Positions 26,026-33,855 of a DNA stretch of 37,138 nt are shown one piece after another. A program made the position numbers and the translations under genes. Numbering within the stretch: the stretch's first letter is position 1; the number at the start of each line of letters is the position of its first letter. Source of the DNA: a filamentous cyanobacterium CCP2 (lineage in GTDB: Bacteria > Cyanobacteriota > Cyanobacteriia > Elainellales > Elainellaceae); assembly GCA_003003615.1 (NCBI GenBank), contig PVWD01000029.1:1-37138 (forward strand), in the 5' to 3' direction. A model generated the notes under the pieces. The model made no database searches. It worked only from the letters and a program-made list of their open reading frames with translations, and was not told the DNA's origin.

Positions 26026-26625
26026 ATGTCTACAGACTCCCCCACGCCTGACCCTCGCCACCCAAGCCACCGCATGTCTGATGCGACAGATTTTGAATTG
26101 CTTCAAGCCATGCAGCAAGGACAGTCTGAGGCATTAGGTACGCTGTACGATCGCTATGTTCGTCTGGTGTATGGGCTGGCACTGCGAATTTTGGAAAACG
26201 CTCAAGAGGCAGAAGATTTGACTCAAGACGTGTTTCTGTCCCTTTACCATCGCAATCGATATGACCCCAAACGCGGCTCCCTCAGCAGCTTTTTAACCAC
26301 CATGACCCGGTCTCGCGCCATTGATAAACTTCGATCGCGGGGGACAAAGCTCAAATTTTTAGAACGGTGGAAGGGCGTTGTGCGGGGTGAAACCTTCTCA
26401 GCGTCGCCTTTAGAACAGGTTTCTACTCTAGAACGGTCACAGCGAGTTCGAGAAGCGTTGGCGCAACTTCCCGAAGCAGAACGACAGGTTTTAGAAGTTG
26501 CCTATTATGAGGGACTTTCTCAGACTGAAATTGCTACACGGCTCAACATTCCCCTCGGCACTGTCAAGACTCGATCGCGCCAAGGCTTGCTAAAACTCCG
26601 AAGGTTATTACAAGACACCCTTTAG
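26026..26625 (+). CDS. ECF RNA polymerase sigma factor (SigK-like)
   Basis: 199 residues from the ATG at 26026, chosen because the conserved part starts soon after; the open frame extends to 25783 and an ATG at 26074 is also possible. Region 2: DRYVRLVYGLALRIL, DLTQDVFLSLY and the DNA-melting/-10 reading segment (SFLTTMTRSRAIDKLRS). Region 4: LPEAERQVLEVAYYEGLSQTEIA plus helix-turn-helix GTVKTRSRQGLLKLRRLL. No region 1.1 or 3. It directs polymerase to stress-type promoters. The anti-sigma gene follows after 164 bases. Confidence 0.93.
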   Translation: MSTDSPTPDPRHPSHRMSDATDFELLQAMQQGQSEALGTLYDRYVRLVYGLALRILENAQEAEDLTQDVFLSLYHRNRYDPKRGSLSSFLTTMTRSRAIDKLRSRGTKLKFLERWKGVVRGETFSASPLEQVSTLERSQRVREALAQLPEAERQVLEVAYYEGLSQTEIATRLNIPLGTVKTRSRQGLLKLRRLLQDTL

Positions 26626-26789
26626 TCAACCCAAATTAGTCAACCCAAAACCAGAATTTTAACGACCTTTAGAACCGCCAAAACCGTTAACCTAAAGCTC
26701 TGATTCATCCACCTGTTTAACTATCTCTTTCTTTTTAACTGGCTCTTTCTTTAAACCAATTCTTTAGATCCGCGACTTCAATTCCTCCG

Positions 26790-27539
26790 ATGACGCACTC
26801 CTCCCCCCCCGATCGCTGGCAAGACTTAATGGCAGGGTACGCCCTGGGCAATCTTAGTGCTGAAGAAGCAGAAGAGTTGCAGCAGGTTTTGGCAAATCAT
26901 CCTGAGATGCAAACAGAACTCGATCGTCTTCAGGAAACTTCTCTCCTTGTCTCGGAGTCACTTTCTGATGCAGTACCTTCTCCTTCCCTCAAAAACAATA
27001 TTCTGCAAACGGCGCGATCGGGACAAATGCCCTTGGCTGTCTCAATGTCGCGATCGGGTTCTAGAGGCTTATATCCGGTGCTGTTGGGGATGGGGGGGGC
27101 GGTTGCAGCTGTATTGGTGATGGCTCTGGCATTAGATAACTACCAGTTGCGGCAACAGGTTCAGGCAAACCAGGATATTATTACTGCCCTGCAACAGCCC
27201 GAAACGCGGCTTTACGCCCTCGAAGGTACAGAGGATGCTGAGCGTGCCTCTGGCAGTTTAGTCATCAACCCAACCCAACAGGAAGTTTTTGCTGTGGTGC
27301 AAAATTTACCGGAATTGCCTTCAAACCAGGCTTATCGGCTATGGGCGATCGTGGCAGAAAATCCTGATCCAGTTTACTGTGGACAGTTCAATACCTTGCC
27401 GACGGGAAGCGTAACCACTCGCTGGACAGTTGCTGACGAGGTGTGCAGTGCAGAAGTTTCGCAACTATTAATTACGGCAGAATCAGCAACGGCACCCCCC
27501 ATTCCAGCCGGAGAACTGGTGATGCAAAGCGTGTTGTAG
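26790..27539 (+). CDS. RskA-like anti-sigma factor
   Basis: 249 residues. The N-terminal cytoplasmic segment (WQDLMAGYALGNLSAEEAEEL, 10-30) is the anti-sigma binding part of RskA-type factors and lacks the His-Cys zinc motif of other anti-sigma factors. One membrane span lies at ~96-116, then a periplasmic RskA domain with VFAVVQNLPELPSNQAYRLW (~174) and an ending LVMQSVL. It should hold the ECF sigma factor inactive at the membrane until signalled. The ATG has no clear Shine-Dalgarno sequence. Directly downstream of the sigma gene, same direction. Confidence 0.88.
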   Translation: MTHSSPPDRWQDLMAGYALGNLSAEEAEELQQVLANHPEMQTELDRLQETSLLVSESLSDAVPSPSLKNNILQTARSGQMPLAVSMSRSGSRGLYPVLLGMGGAVAAVLVMALALDNYQLRQQVQANQDIITALQQPETRLYALEGTEDAERASGSLVINPTQQEVFAVVQNLPELPSNQAYRLWAIVAENPDPVYCGQFNTLPTGSVTTRWTVADEVCSAEVSQLLITAESATAPPIPAGELVMQSVL

Positions 27540-27594
27540 ATATCAATTACCTTTATTACGCAATGTGCAATTAAAGCCTGAAATTTCTGATTTT

Positions 27595-27650
27595 CCGTAG
27601 CGCAGTCATCTTGCCTGCTGAGTCTGGACGGGCAAGATGCCCATCTCACA
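27595..27650 (+). repeat. dispersed repeat with core GCATCTTGCC, copy 2
   Basis: CCGTAGCGCAGTCATCTTGC, then CTGCTGAGTC..., and after a short gap GGGCAAGATGCCC. The two parts are inverted and can pair. It lies between the anti-sigma gene and the kinase gene that converges on it. Confidence 0.75.
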
Positions 27651-27709
27651 AGAGATCAGAATAAGTTGCCCATTGGGTTTTATTAAGACCTACGCCCTTG
27701 CCCCTTGAT

Positions 27710-29698
27710 CTAGAACAGTAGCTCTAGGTCTGCTTTTTGTAAGTCGATCGCATGGAGGTTTCCTTGTGGTTCCTGCCAGGTTGCCACGAAGAGGGTATGG
27801 GGTGCCCCAAAAGCAATAGCTGTAATCGGTAAGTCAGTTTGCAGTTGTCCGCTTTGTCGTCCTTCTCGATCCAGTGCGACGATCGCCCCTTCGGGGTTAG
27901 CAAGAATGTAGCCCCAGGAGGTGGCAATCAGGTGAGTGGGTTGGATGTCTACGCCGATCCGCAAAATTCGATAGGGTTTAAGGTCTACCAGTAATACTGT
28001 TTTCGGGTTTTGGCGGTCAACGGTCATCAGCCGATATGGATTTGCTGTTAGGGCAAGTTGTCCAGCGTTCACAGGTAAATCTAACGCCCCAACGACCTGT
28101 CCTCTTCGCGTCAACACTTTAACGAATTTACCTGGGGTGTCTGAATCTTTAGCTTCTGAATCTTTAGCTTGAGCCGCAGATGGAAACGATCGCCCCTGAC
28201 CGTTGGTGAGTGCCTCAGCCACAATTGCCACATGGCTACGATTTAACGGCAAAAGCTGAAGGGATGAAGCATGATACCGCTTTAAGGGAATTTGGATAGG
28301 GAAGGGCGTAAGTGAGAGGCGTGAAGAAACTCCAGGTAAAGGATGAAACGTCAGCGTTCCAATTTTTGCCTCAGCATCCATCGTGAGTAGTGCCATCCAT
28401 CGTCCTGACGGTTCGATCGCCACTAAACTGCCTTGCTCAAACTCCAAAATCGGAGGCGATATTTCATCAGGCGGAGGTTCTGCCGGTTGTGGAATTAAGT
28501 GGAGCGATCGTTGCGTGACGACAAAGCAGCCCTGGGGACGCGGAAAAATCGTTTCAATGGCAGTGCCATAGGACGAACGATGAGCTTCTTTAGGGGATGA
28601 TGAACGCAATGAACCTTGAGAAGACGGCACAGCCTCGCTGTTTTCCCTAAACCGCTCAAATGGTTGAACGATGACAGATTGTTTGTCTACTCGGTAAAGA
28701 TAAATCGGGCTGAGGGCTTCCCCGTTCGATCGGTTAGTTGGAGGCAAGCTAGCCTTGGAAACCGACTGCATCGCTGCTAATGCAGTCATGGGACGAGTTA
28801 GCCGTTCGGTGTGCTGAGGACGGACGGGTGAGATAGAAAGCGATGGAGCAGGTTGGAGCAAGGGCAGATGAATTGAGCGATCGAGCCAGGAGCCAGACCC
28901 CTCTGCATTGGCGATCGAGCGGAGAGCAGACAACATTTCGTTGGCCGATCGAAACCGACGAGCGGAAAGCTTTTGCAGTGCAGTCACCAGAAATGGATGC
29001 CAGATTTCAGGAATGGCTTCAGGAATTTTGACCGGCTGATTCAGGTGAGCTGACATTAGCTCAGTGGGTGTTCCAGAAAAGGGACGATACCCTGCTAAAA
29101 GTTCAAACAGCAAAATTCCCACAGAATATAAATCAGAAGTCAGAGAATACTGCCCATAAAACCGTTCTGGAGCCATGTATGCAGGTGAGCCAGTATTGCC
29201 GGAATCCTGGTTATTTAACTCCTGGCTAATGCGAGCAATCCCAAAATCTGAGATGCGAGCAGTCCATCCTGTCGCCGTGACATTTAGAAGAATATTCTCT
29301 GGTTTAATATCGCAGTGAACCACCTCCCGCTTATGGGCATGGACTAACCCCTCAAGGATATCTGCGACAAGCTTTAAGCTTTGTGGAAGACTGAGGCGGG
29401 CATCTTCCAACATCAGGCTGCGGAGGGTTCCTCCCTCACAGTAGTCCATTACCAAACAACGCCCCGTGGTGGTTTGCTCCAGTGCCTGACAGGTGACAAT
29501 ATTTGGGTGTTGCAAACTCAGCAGAATGCGTAACTCACGCAAAAACTTATGGGTCGGAAATCGTTCACGCTCCAAGCTTTTAAGGGCGACGAGCTTTCCT
29601 GTCTGGCGATGTACTGCACAAAAGACTCGACCAAACTGCCCTTGCCCTACCAGTCCGAGGATTCGATACTTTGAATGTCTTAATTCAGTTCCCAGCAC
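27710..29698 (-). CDS. Hanks-type Ser/Thr protein kinase with propeller-like C-terminal half
   Basis: 662 residues, GTG start, with a GGAGG just 2 bases upstream (short spacing, so the real start may differ slightly). Kinase domain ~11-265: loop GQGQFGRV (18-25), K40 in VALK, catalytic loop HCDIKPENIL (128-137; HCD in place of HRD) and DFG (151-153), with APE in the activation segment (PAYMAPE). A Ser/Pro-rich linker (~265-400) leads into repeated beta-strand units like those of WD/beta propellers. No membrane segment is seen. It is the last gene of the minus-strand PAP-like cluster, the place where Synechocystis has spkG (slr0152), so a link to photosystem II assembly is inferred. Confidence 0.88.
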   Translation of the reverse strand: MLGTELRHSKYRILGLVGQGQFGRVFCAVHRQTGKLVALKSLERERFPTHKFLRELRILLSLQHPNIVTCQALEQTTTGRCLVMDYCEGGTLRSLMLEDARLSLPQSLKLVADILEGLVHAHKREVVHCDIKPENILLNVTATGWTARISDFGIARISQELNNQDSGNTGSPAYMAPERFYGQYSLTSDLYSVGILLFELLAGYRPFSGTPTELMSAHLNQPVKIPEAIPEIWHPFLVTALQKLSARRFRSANEMLSALRSIANAEGSGSWLDRSIHLPLLQPAPSLSISPVRPQHTERLTRPMTALAAMQSVSKASLPPTNRSNGEALSPIYLYRVDKQSVIVQPFERFRENSEAVPSSQGSLRSSSPKEAHRSSYGTAIETIFPRPQGCFVVTQRSLHLIPQPAEPPPDEISPPILEFEQGSLVAIEPSGRWMALLTMDAEAKIGTLTFHPLPGVSSRLSLTPFPIQIPLKRYHASSLQLLPLNRSHVAIVAEALTNGQGRSFPSAAQAKDSEAKDSDTPGKFVKVLTRRGQVVGALDLPVNAGQLALTANPYRLMTVDRQNPKTVLLVDLKPYRILRIGVDIQPTHLIATSWGYILANPEGAIVALDREGRQSGQLQTDLPITAIAFGAPHTLFVATWQEPQGNLHAIDLQKADLELLF

Positions 29699-29700
29699 TT

Positions 29701-29758
29701 CCTCCCCGCTCCCGATTCCCGGTTCCTTGTTCCCTACTCCTCCCTCACCCCTCTCAAT
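29701..29758. repeat. degenerate C/T-rich heptamer-like repeat
   Basis: TCCTCCCCGCTCCCGATTCC and following CCCTACTCCTCCC units resemble the ACTCCC heptamers but are not in register. It fills most of the 77-bp gap between the kinase and V4R genes and, on the minus strand, supplies the GGAGG near the kinase start. Confidence 0.5.
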
Positions 29759-29775
29759 TTTTGCGTCCTAGTCCA

Positions 29776-30429
29776 CTATTGACACAGTTCTCGCATAATT
29801 GAGTCATGATCTAAGTTTGTCACCATGGTTTCGATCGACTCTAACCGTTTTGGCAGTCCTAAAATAAAGCGGTTGCAGTCTGCCCCCATTGATTCGCAGG
29901 TGGTTTGGATGCAGTGCAAGTCGCGCCCGGTGAGATGGCTAAAAAAGGCAGAAAGGACACCTGCCTCCAGGTAACAAACGGGCTGGTTCCAGTTGGGAGC
30001 CAGTTTTGCAAAGGGAGAATTCCAGGTTTTAATGACTAAAAATCCGCGATGTTGGTAGGTTTGATCCAGGTCAAGCCTGCCCCAGCCATGGGTCACCCAG
30101 CACTGTTGTAAAGACTGGAGAAACTCCACCATTGGCATATCTGCCGTTGAAATGTTGTAATAATCTGTCAACTGTTCGCAAAAGCGGGTGTAAAAGCTCC
30201 TGCCCCACCAGCGGCCGCAGTTGAATAATACTAAACGAGTTGCCTGCCCCGTTTCTTTGTCAAGACCAGAGTATATGGCTTGAATTAGCGTTTCAGGGAG
30301 AGCAAGCAGCCGATCGCCCTGACGGTTCTCTAGCAGACCCATTTCCAGGTCGCCCCGCACGTAGGCATCGACAGCAAAGTAATTACCAGGAATTCGGTTA
30401 TCGACGAGTAAGTCAGCGACGGAAATCAT
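29776..30429 (-). CDS. V4R domain protein (Slr0147-like)
   Basis: 217 residues, soluble. The V4R fold is read from GRWWGRSFYTRFCEQL (~72-87), GWGRLDL (~116-122), VCYLEAGVLSAFFSHLTGRDLHC (~151) and TTCESMGADCNRFI (~176-189), the last being the C-x-S-x-G-x-x-C-x-F type ligand signature. V4R domains bind small hydrophobic or tetrapyrrole molecules. Second of two V4R genes in the PAP-like cluster; order relative to the phycobilisome-like gene matches slr0146-slr0147. The ATG is preceded by 4 bases and then a heptamer array rather than a ribosome site. Confidence 0.82.
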   Translation of the reverse strand: MISVADLLVDNRIPGNYFAVDAYVRGDLEMGLLENRQGDRLLALPETLIQAIYSGLDKETGQATRLVLFNCGRWWGRSFYTRFCEQLTDYYNISTADMPMVEFLQSLQQCWVTHGWGRLDLDQTYQHRGFLVIKTWNSPFAKLAPNWNQPVCYLEAGVLSAFFSHLTGRDLHCIQTTCESMGADCNRFILGLPKRLESIETMVTNLDHDSIMRELCQ

Positions 30430-30433
30430 AGTT

Positions 30434-30495
30434 GGGGAGTGGGGAGTGGGGAATAGGGAGTGGAGAAGTAGAGACGCGAAATTTCACGTCTGTAC
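30434..30495 (-). repeat. palindrome plus heptamer array abutting the V4R start
   Basis: On the minus strand a 28-bp palindrome (30495-30468, only two mismatches to GTAGAGACGCGAAA and its complement) is followed by 6 bases and then four heptamers (ACTCCCT, ATTCCCC, ACTCCCC, ACTCCCC; 30461-30434), 4 bases before the ATG at 30429. Same order and orientation as before wecB. Confidence 0.85.
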
Positions 30496-30512
30496 GGGAG
30501 GTTTTGCCGGGG

Positions 30513-31004
30513 TTAGCCGAGCGCAGCCCCGTTGACTGAGGTGGATGCAGAGAGAAGGGCAGTTTGAGCTAGGGTGAGCATGGGAGCAAGAAGGCTCATT
30601 TGGGAAGGACTGAGGGACTGCTTAAGCTGCTGGTTCAATAATCGATGAAGGAGGGTGTCTATCTTTTCAGTGTTGTAAACCTTAACACCTTGACTCACCC
30701 AACTTAAAAATCGATCTTTTACTAGCGATTCATCATTCAATAACATCGCCATACTGCAATGGCGTAGCATTAATAGCGCGTTTTTGATGCAGCGTTCTAA
30801 ATTATCCTGCTTTTCCTGAGGCATCTGAGCTTGCAGTTGATCTGCCACAGCCTGCATCATTTCAAGCTCACGATCGCGCAAATGGCGATAAACCTCTAAC
30901 CGCTCCGGGAGCGATTCAACATACTGCGTAACACATTGGAGTTCTTCTGGTTTGAGATATCGAGTCTCGGCGTTGTCAAAAATTTGGTCAATTTGGGGAT
31001 GCAT
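30513..31004 (-). CDS. phycobilisome-like protein (Slr0146-like), Cys-84 equivalent kept
   Basis: 163 residues from the ATG at 31004; a GTG at 31016 is also possible. It has the all-helical globin-like fold of phycobiliproteins: YLKPEELQCVTQYVESLPERLEVY and KNALLMLRHCSMAMLLNDESLVKDRFLSWVSQG align with allophycocyanin helices. C72 (ERCIKN) falls where allophycocyanin holds its bilin (C-L-R-D...L-R), so bilin attachment is possible, though the neighbouring RD is KN. In Synechocystis the gene lies in the slr0144-0152 photosystem II assembly cluster. It precedes the V4R gene by 83 bases. Confidence 0.82.
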   Translation of the reverse strand: MHPQIDQIFDNAETRYLKPEELQCVTQYVESLPERLEVYRHLRDRELEMMQAVADQLQAQMPQEKQDNLERCIKNALLMLRHCSMAMLLNDESLVKDRFLSWVSQGVKVYNTEKIDTLLHRLLNQQLKQSLSPSQMSLLAPMLTLAQTALLSASTSVNGAALG

Positions 31005-31033
31005 AATTGGAAGCACCTAAGTTCTAAAACAGA

Positions 31034-31390
31034 TCAGAAAAGATCGGAAAAGTCATCCAGGGTGAAGGCATCAACGGGATTTACAGAAACGGCAGGTTGC
31101 TCAGGGGCAGGGAGGGAGGCAATTTGGTTGCCGTCCCAGTCGATCGCCGTGAAAAATTGTTTAACAGTCAGCGTCAGGCTCAATGGCAGTTGCCCGTTGG
31201 ACACCGTTTGGCGGAGTTCCTGAACTTCTGGCGGATTGTCGTTCCAGTTGAAGTTGCCAAAGAACTGGCGAACGGTTTGCCGCATCCAGGTGCTATCGGT
31301 GGAAGAAGAGGCTGAACCAAATTGTGAACCGCCAGATTGTGAACCATTTGCGTGAGGCAAATTGGTTTGAGGCAAAACCCTACTCGTCAT
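31034..31390 (-). CDS. small protein with internal repeat (Slr0145-like)
   Basis: 118 residues. The start overlaps the upstream V4R stop by four bases (ATGA), so the two are translationally coupled. After a disordered Ser/Gly/Gln-rich beginning, a motif occurs twice: TVRQFFGNFNWNDN (~39-52) and TVKQFFTAIDWDGN (~79-92). The acidic end (DDFSDLF) is unstructured. No known domain is recognised. Position between V4R and phycobilisome-like genes is that of slr0145. The paired short motif suggests a linker or bridging role (inference). Confidence 0.75.
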   Translation of the reverse strand: MTSRVLPQTNLPHANGSQSGGSQFGSASSSTDSTWMRQTVRQFFGNFNWNDNPPEVQELRQTVSNGQLPLSLTLTVKQFFTAIDWDGNQIASLPAPEQPAVSVNPVDAFTLDDFSDLF

Positions 31391-32070
31391 CGCAATATCT
31401 CTCCTGCACGCAGGCGTTTTTCAATGTCTCTGGCCGTTGCCCCTTCATTCATCCAGAAGGCAGCCGCATCAATGCGATCTTGTCCACCCAGCAGGAACTT
31501 ACAGTAGGTTTCCCCCATTGAATAACATTGAATTTCGATGCAACTGAGCCGTTTCTTAACTAGCTCTGTGAAAAAGCCTGCAAACAAGCCAGCGTAAAGA
31601 TAGCAAACGGGCTTACCCACATCACCTAGGGTACGGGCCACCGCAGAGTCAAAAATGTTAATAAACATGAACCCTTGCTTTCGATCGCCCATGTCCACTT
31701 CCCAACGGCCCCACCCTTGGGAGGTAAAGGGCCACCACCAGGTTTCTAGCAGGAATAAAAGATTGGTTTGGCGAACGCTGCGATCGAACTCTTTTTCAAA
31801 CCATTTTTCAAAGAAGAAGGCATCTTTTTGCCCCCATTCACAGCCGATCGTATACATGGTGGCTGCTGAAGCTTCTCCCACTTCTTCCTCTAAGCCTTCT
31901 ACCAGCCCAATGATAAAGTCCTCTGTCGTAAGAACGTTCTGGCTACCGTTCCAATCAACTATGATGCCCTTTTCAGTATCAAACTGAAAGAAGTCTTGAA
32001 ACCCGTAATGGTTATGCTTCTTAGGGTTTTTTCGTTTTGCAGGATGTAAGGGTTCGGGTGCAGTTACCAT
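31387..32070 (-). CDS. V4R domain protein (Slr0144-like)
   Basis: 227 residues from the ATG at 32070; a TTG at 32088 also opens the frame. A basic start (AKRKNPKKHNHYGF) leads into V4R: VEGLEEEVGEASAATMYTIGCEWG, a long Trp-rich stretch (LLETWWWPF), GWGRWEVDMGD, VCYLYAGLFAGFFTELVKKRLSC and IQCYSMGETYCKFLLGG, where the Cys residues fit the V4R ligand signature. In Synechocystis Slr0144 is a photosystem II assembly (PAP) protein proposed to bind a tetrapyrrole. The gene overlaps the next one (ATGA) and is preceded by a 609-bp gap. Confidence 0.85.
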   Translation of the reverse strand: MVTAPEPLHPAKRKNPKKHNHYGFQDFFQFDTEKGIIVDWNGSQNVLTTEDFIIGLVEGLEEEVGEASAATMYTIGCEWGQKDAFFFEKWFEKEFDRSVRQTNLLFLLETWWWPFTSQGWGRWEVDMGDRKQGFMFINIFDSAVARTLGDVGKPVCYLYAGLFAGFFTELVKKRLSCIEIQCYSMGETYCKFLLGGQDRIDAAAFWMNEGATARDIEKRLRAGEILR

Positions 32071-32474
32071 AGGATTTTTGCTCGACAAATTCCAACTGAA
32101 TTTGAGGTAGAAGCGAGATGAAAGAAGGGGTGCTGTCGTCTGAATGAATCTGTCAGCGAATACAGAATGACTGCCTTGAAATGAACATCAATGCAAATAC
32201 TCGGAAAAGCAATGCATCGCTGCAATTCTTGTGCAAAAACACTGGCAGAAACATAACATCATCATAATGCCCTGCTTTCCCTGCAAATGGCTCACTGCAT
32301 CAAAGATCGTTAAGATCTCCAAAAATTAGAGTTTTTGCAAATTAGCATTTAGCACTTGTTGAAGAGCGTTTGTCCATCATCTCTATTGATGTGAATATTC
32401 CCAAAAGCTCAAAATATTTAACGCAAATTGTTTTTCACTCAATCCCACGTTTTATTTCTAAATAAAACTTTTTT

Positions 32475-32518
32475 GCTTTCAATATTTCTTAATCATGCTT
32501 TCAATATTTCTTGATTAT
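32475..32518. repeat. 22-bp tandem duplication
   Basis: GCTTTCAATATTTCTT plus AATCAT (32475-32496) is repeated at 32497-32518 with the end changed to GATTAT. Confidence 0.85.
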
Positions 32519-32580
32519 ATAAGCAGACACGTCGCTTTCACGGGGGTGCATCCCACTTTTGCATTTCCATGACAAATCTC

Positions 32581-32611
32581 TCACTGGCAGGCAAGATGCC
32601 TGCGTTACGGA
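32581..32611 (-). repeat. dispersed repeat with core GCAGGCATCTTGCCTGC, copy 3 (inverted)
   Basis: TCACTGGCAGGCAAGATGCC, then TGCGTTACGGA, is the reverse complement of copy 1 with few changes. Confidence 0.8.
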
Positions 32612-32679
32612 AATCGATCCATTTGCATCACGTCCATTTGCATCAATGGGATGCTCCCTTTCACGGTTCTTCACAGCAA

Positions 32680-33156
32680 TTAGGCAATTACTCCTAGTGT
32701 GCAGCGATTTAGCTCCAGGATGGGGCAAACCAAATCAGCTTCCGAGGGGGATAAATGTTGCTTAACGATGCTTTGCAACACTCGATAGGTCATGTCACAA
32801 CTGCGTTGAGTTCCAAAGGCCCGCATGACGGTTTGAAACCACAGCAAAAACCGTTCTCTTAGCGTGTCTGGATCATTCATTAGCACTGCGATCGCCGTGT
32901 ACCGTAATACCCGAATAGTGTCCTGCTTCCACTTCAGGCTGGCATCTGCATTGCCATAGTTAAACAGGGATGCATCGATCGATCGCATCTTATCGTAGGT
33001 TTGCTGTACCAGGGTTGATTCTAGTTCTTGCAGTTTTAAATAGGCTTCAAGTCGTGGCTGAAAGGATTGCACATAATCCACAATAAATTGCAGTTCTAAA
33101 TCGGTGGCATATCGACCATCCATTGCAAGACTAAGACATTCAAACTGGCTCAGCAT
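32680..33156 (-). CDS. phycobilisome-like protein, Cys-84 equivalent lost
   Basis: 158 residues, globin-like all-helical phycobiliprotein relative. ELQFIVDYVQSFQPRLEAYLKL and QDTIRVLRYTAIAVLMNDPDTLRERFLLWFQTVM correspond to allophycocyanin helices. The position holding the bilin Cys in allophycocyanin (C-x-x-D...L-R-Y) is W76 here, so it probably does not attach a bilin there. It is a paralogue of the protein at 30513 and lies between ferredoxin and V4R genes. Role is inferred from the cluster: a chromophore-free assembly factor. Confidence 0.8.
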   Translation of the reverse strand: MLSQFECLSLAMDGRYATDLELQFIVDYVQSFQPRLEAYLKLQELESTLVQQTYDKMRSIDASLFNYGNADASLKWKQDTIRVLRYTAIAVLMNDPDTLRERFLLWFQTVMRAFGTQRSCDMTYRVLQSIVKQHLSPSEADLVCPILELNRCTLGVIA

Positions 33157-33260
33157 AAAGACAAAAAATGTGAACTGTTCTAATCAAAAATCAACGATCG
33201 TTCATTCCATCTAGAACAACAAATTTCTTAACATTGACTCCGATCGCTTCGATTGCCAAA

Positions 33261-33283
33261 ATGGGCAAGTAGGCAGTGCCCAT
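33261..33283. terminator. 7-bp hairpin with following T-run
   Basis: ATGGGCA (33261-33267) pairs with TGCCCAT (33277-33283) over a 9-base loop, and CCTGCTTTTTATC follows on the plus strand. It lies between the ferredoxin and the phycobilisome-like gene, both on the minus strand, so it may attenuate rather than end transcription. Confidence 0.35.
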
Positions 33284-33345
33284 CCTGCTTTTTATCTGAC
33301 TCTTGCTGATCAATGGCTTAGTCCTCAGTCCTTGGTTCTCAGCCC

Positions 33346-33831
33346 TCAAATATCACTACTATTTGAGAAGAAAGATCCAAAGTTAAAGCTGGTGTTGTTT
33401 TCGATTTGTTTCAGCATCGATCGCGTGATGAGCTTGCCTTCTTCAACTAAAACTTGTCCGGTAACGGGGTGCAGTAGGTTTTGCTCGGCTCGCCTGCCAA
33501 TGAGAGCTTCAATATCTTTAATTGAGTTAATGTACATACCGGGCGGAAGCTCTACCACAACGCCTTCAGCCAAAACTCTAGCCTGACAGGCTAACCGCGA
33601 ATTTGGCTTGCAGGTGGTGATCACTTCCAGGGTTCGCTGTTCTCGACGGTTGATGGGCGACAGGGCAGCCATGCCTTCTCTTACATAAACATGGCAGGTC
33701 GCACACATTCCTCTGCCACCGCATTCTTTGAGGACATCCAGATCCTCTGAGATCAAGATCGAAAGTAAATTACCGTTGGTTTCAACAGAGGTTTCTTGAG
33801 CGATCGGTTCCAGGCGAACGGTCTTAACCAT
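33346..33831 (-). CDS. 2Fe-2S ferredoxin-type protein (Slr0148-like) with C-terminal extension
   Basis: 161 residues from the ATG at 33831, supported by GGAG 9 bases upstream; the frame opens at a TTG (33846). The plant-type 2Fe-2S motif is present: CGGRGMCATC with C37, C43, C46 and the fourth ligand C82 (LACQAR). An extra Cys is at 74. About 70 residues follow the fold (INSIKDIEALIGRRAEQNLLHP onward), longer than normal soluble ferredoxin. Slr0148 of the Synechocystis PAP operon has this type; electron transfer in photosystem II assembly or repair is inferred. It starts 24 bases after the stop of the preceding gene. Confidence 0.85.
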   Translation of the reverse strand: MVKTVRLEPIAQETSVETNGNLLSILISEDLDVLKECGGRGMCATCHVYVREGMAALSPINRREQRTLEVITTCKPNSRLACQARVLAEGVVVELPPGMYINSIKDIEALIGRRAEQNLLHPVTGQVLVEEGKLITRSMLKQIENNTSFNFGSFFSNSSDI

Positions 33832-33855
33832 TGATAAATTCTCCAAAAAATCAGG

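Larger units (their letters stand above)
32071..32679. other. 609-bp gap inside the PAP-like cluster
   Basis: No gene found. It is AT-rich near 32330-32520, contains a 22-bp tandem duplication (32475) and an inverted copy of the dispersed repeat (32581), and has a doubled TCCATTTGCATCA (32617-32645). It probably holds the promoter of the V4R-led part of the cluster. Confidence 0.6.
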
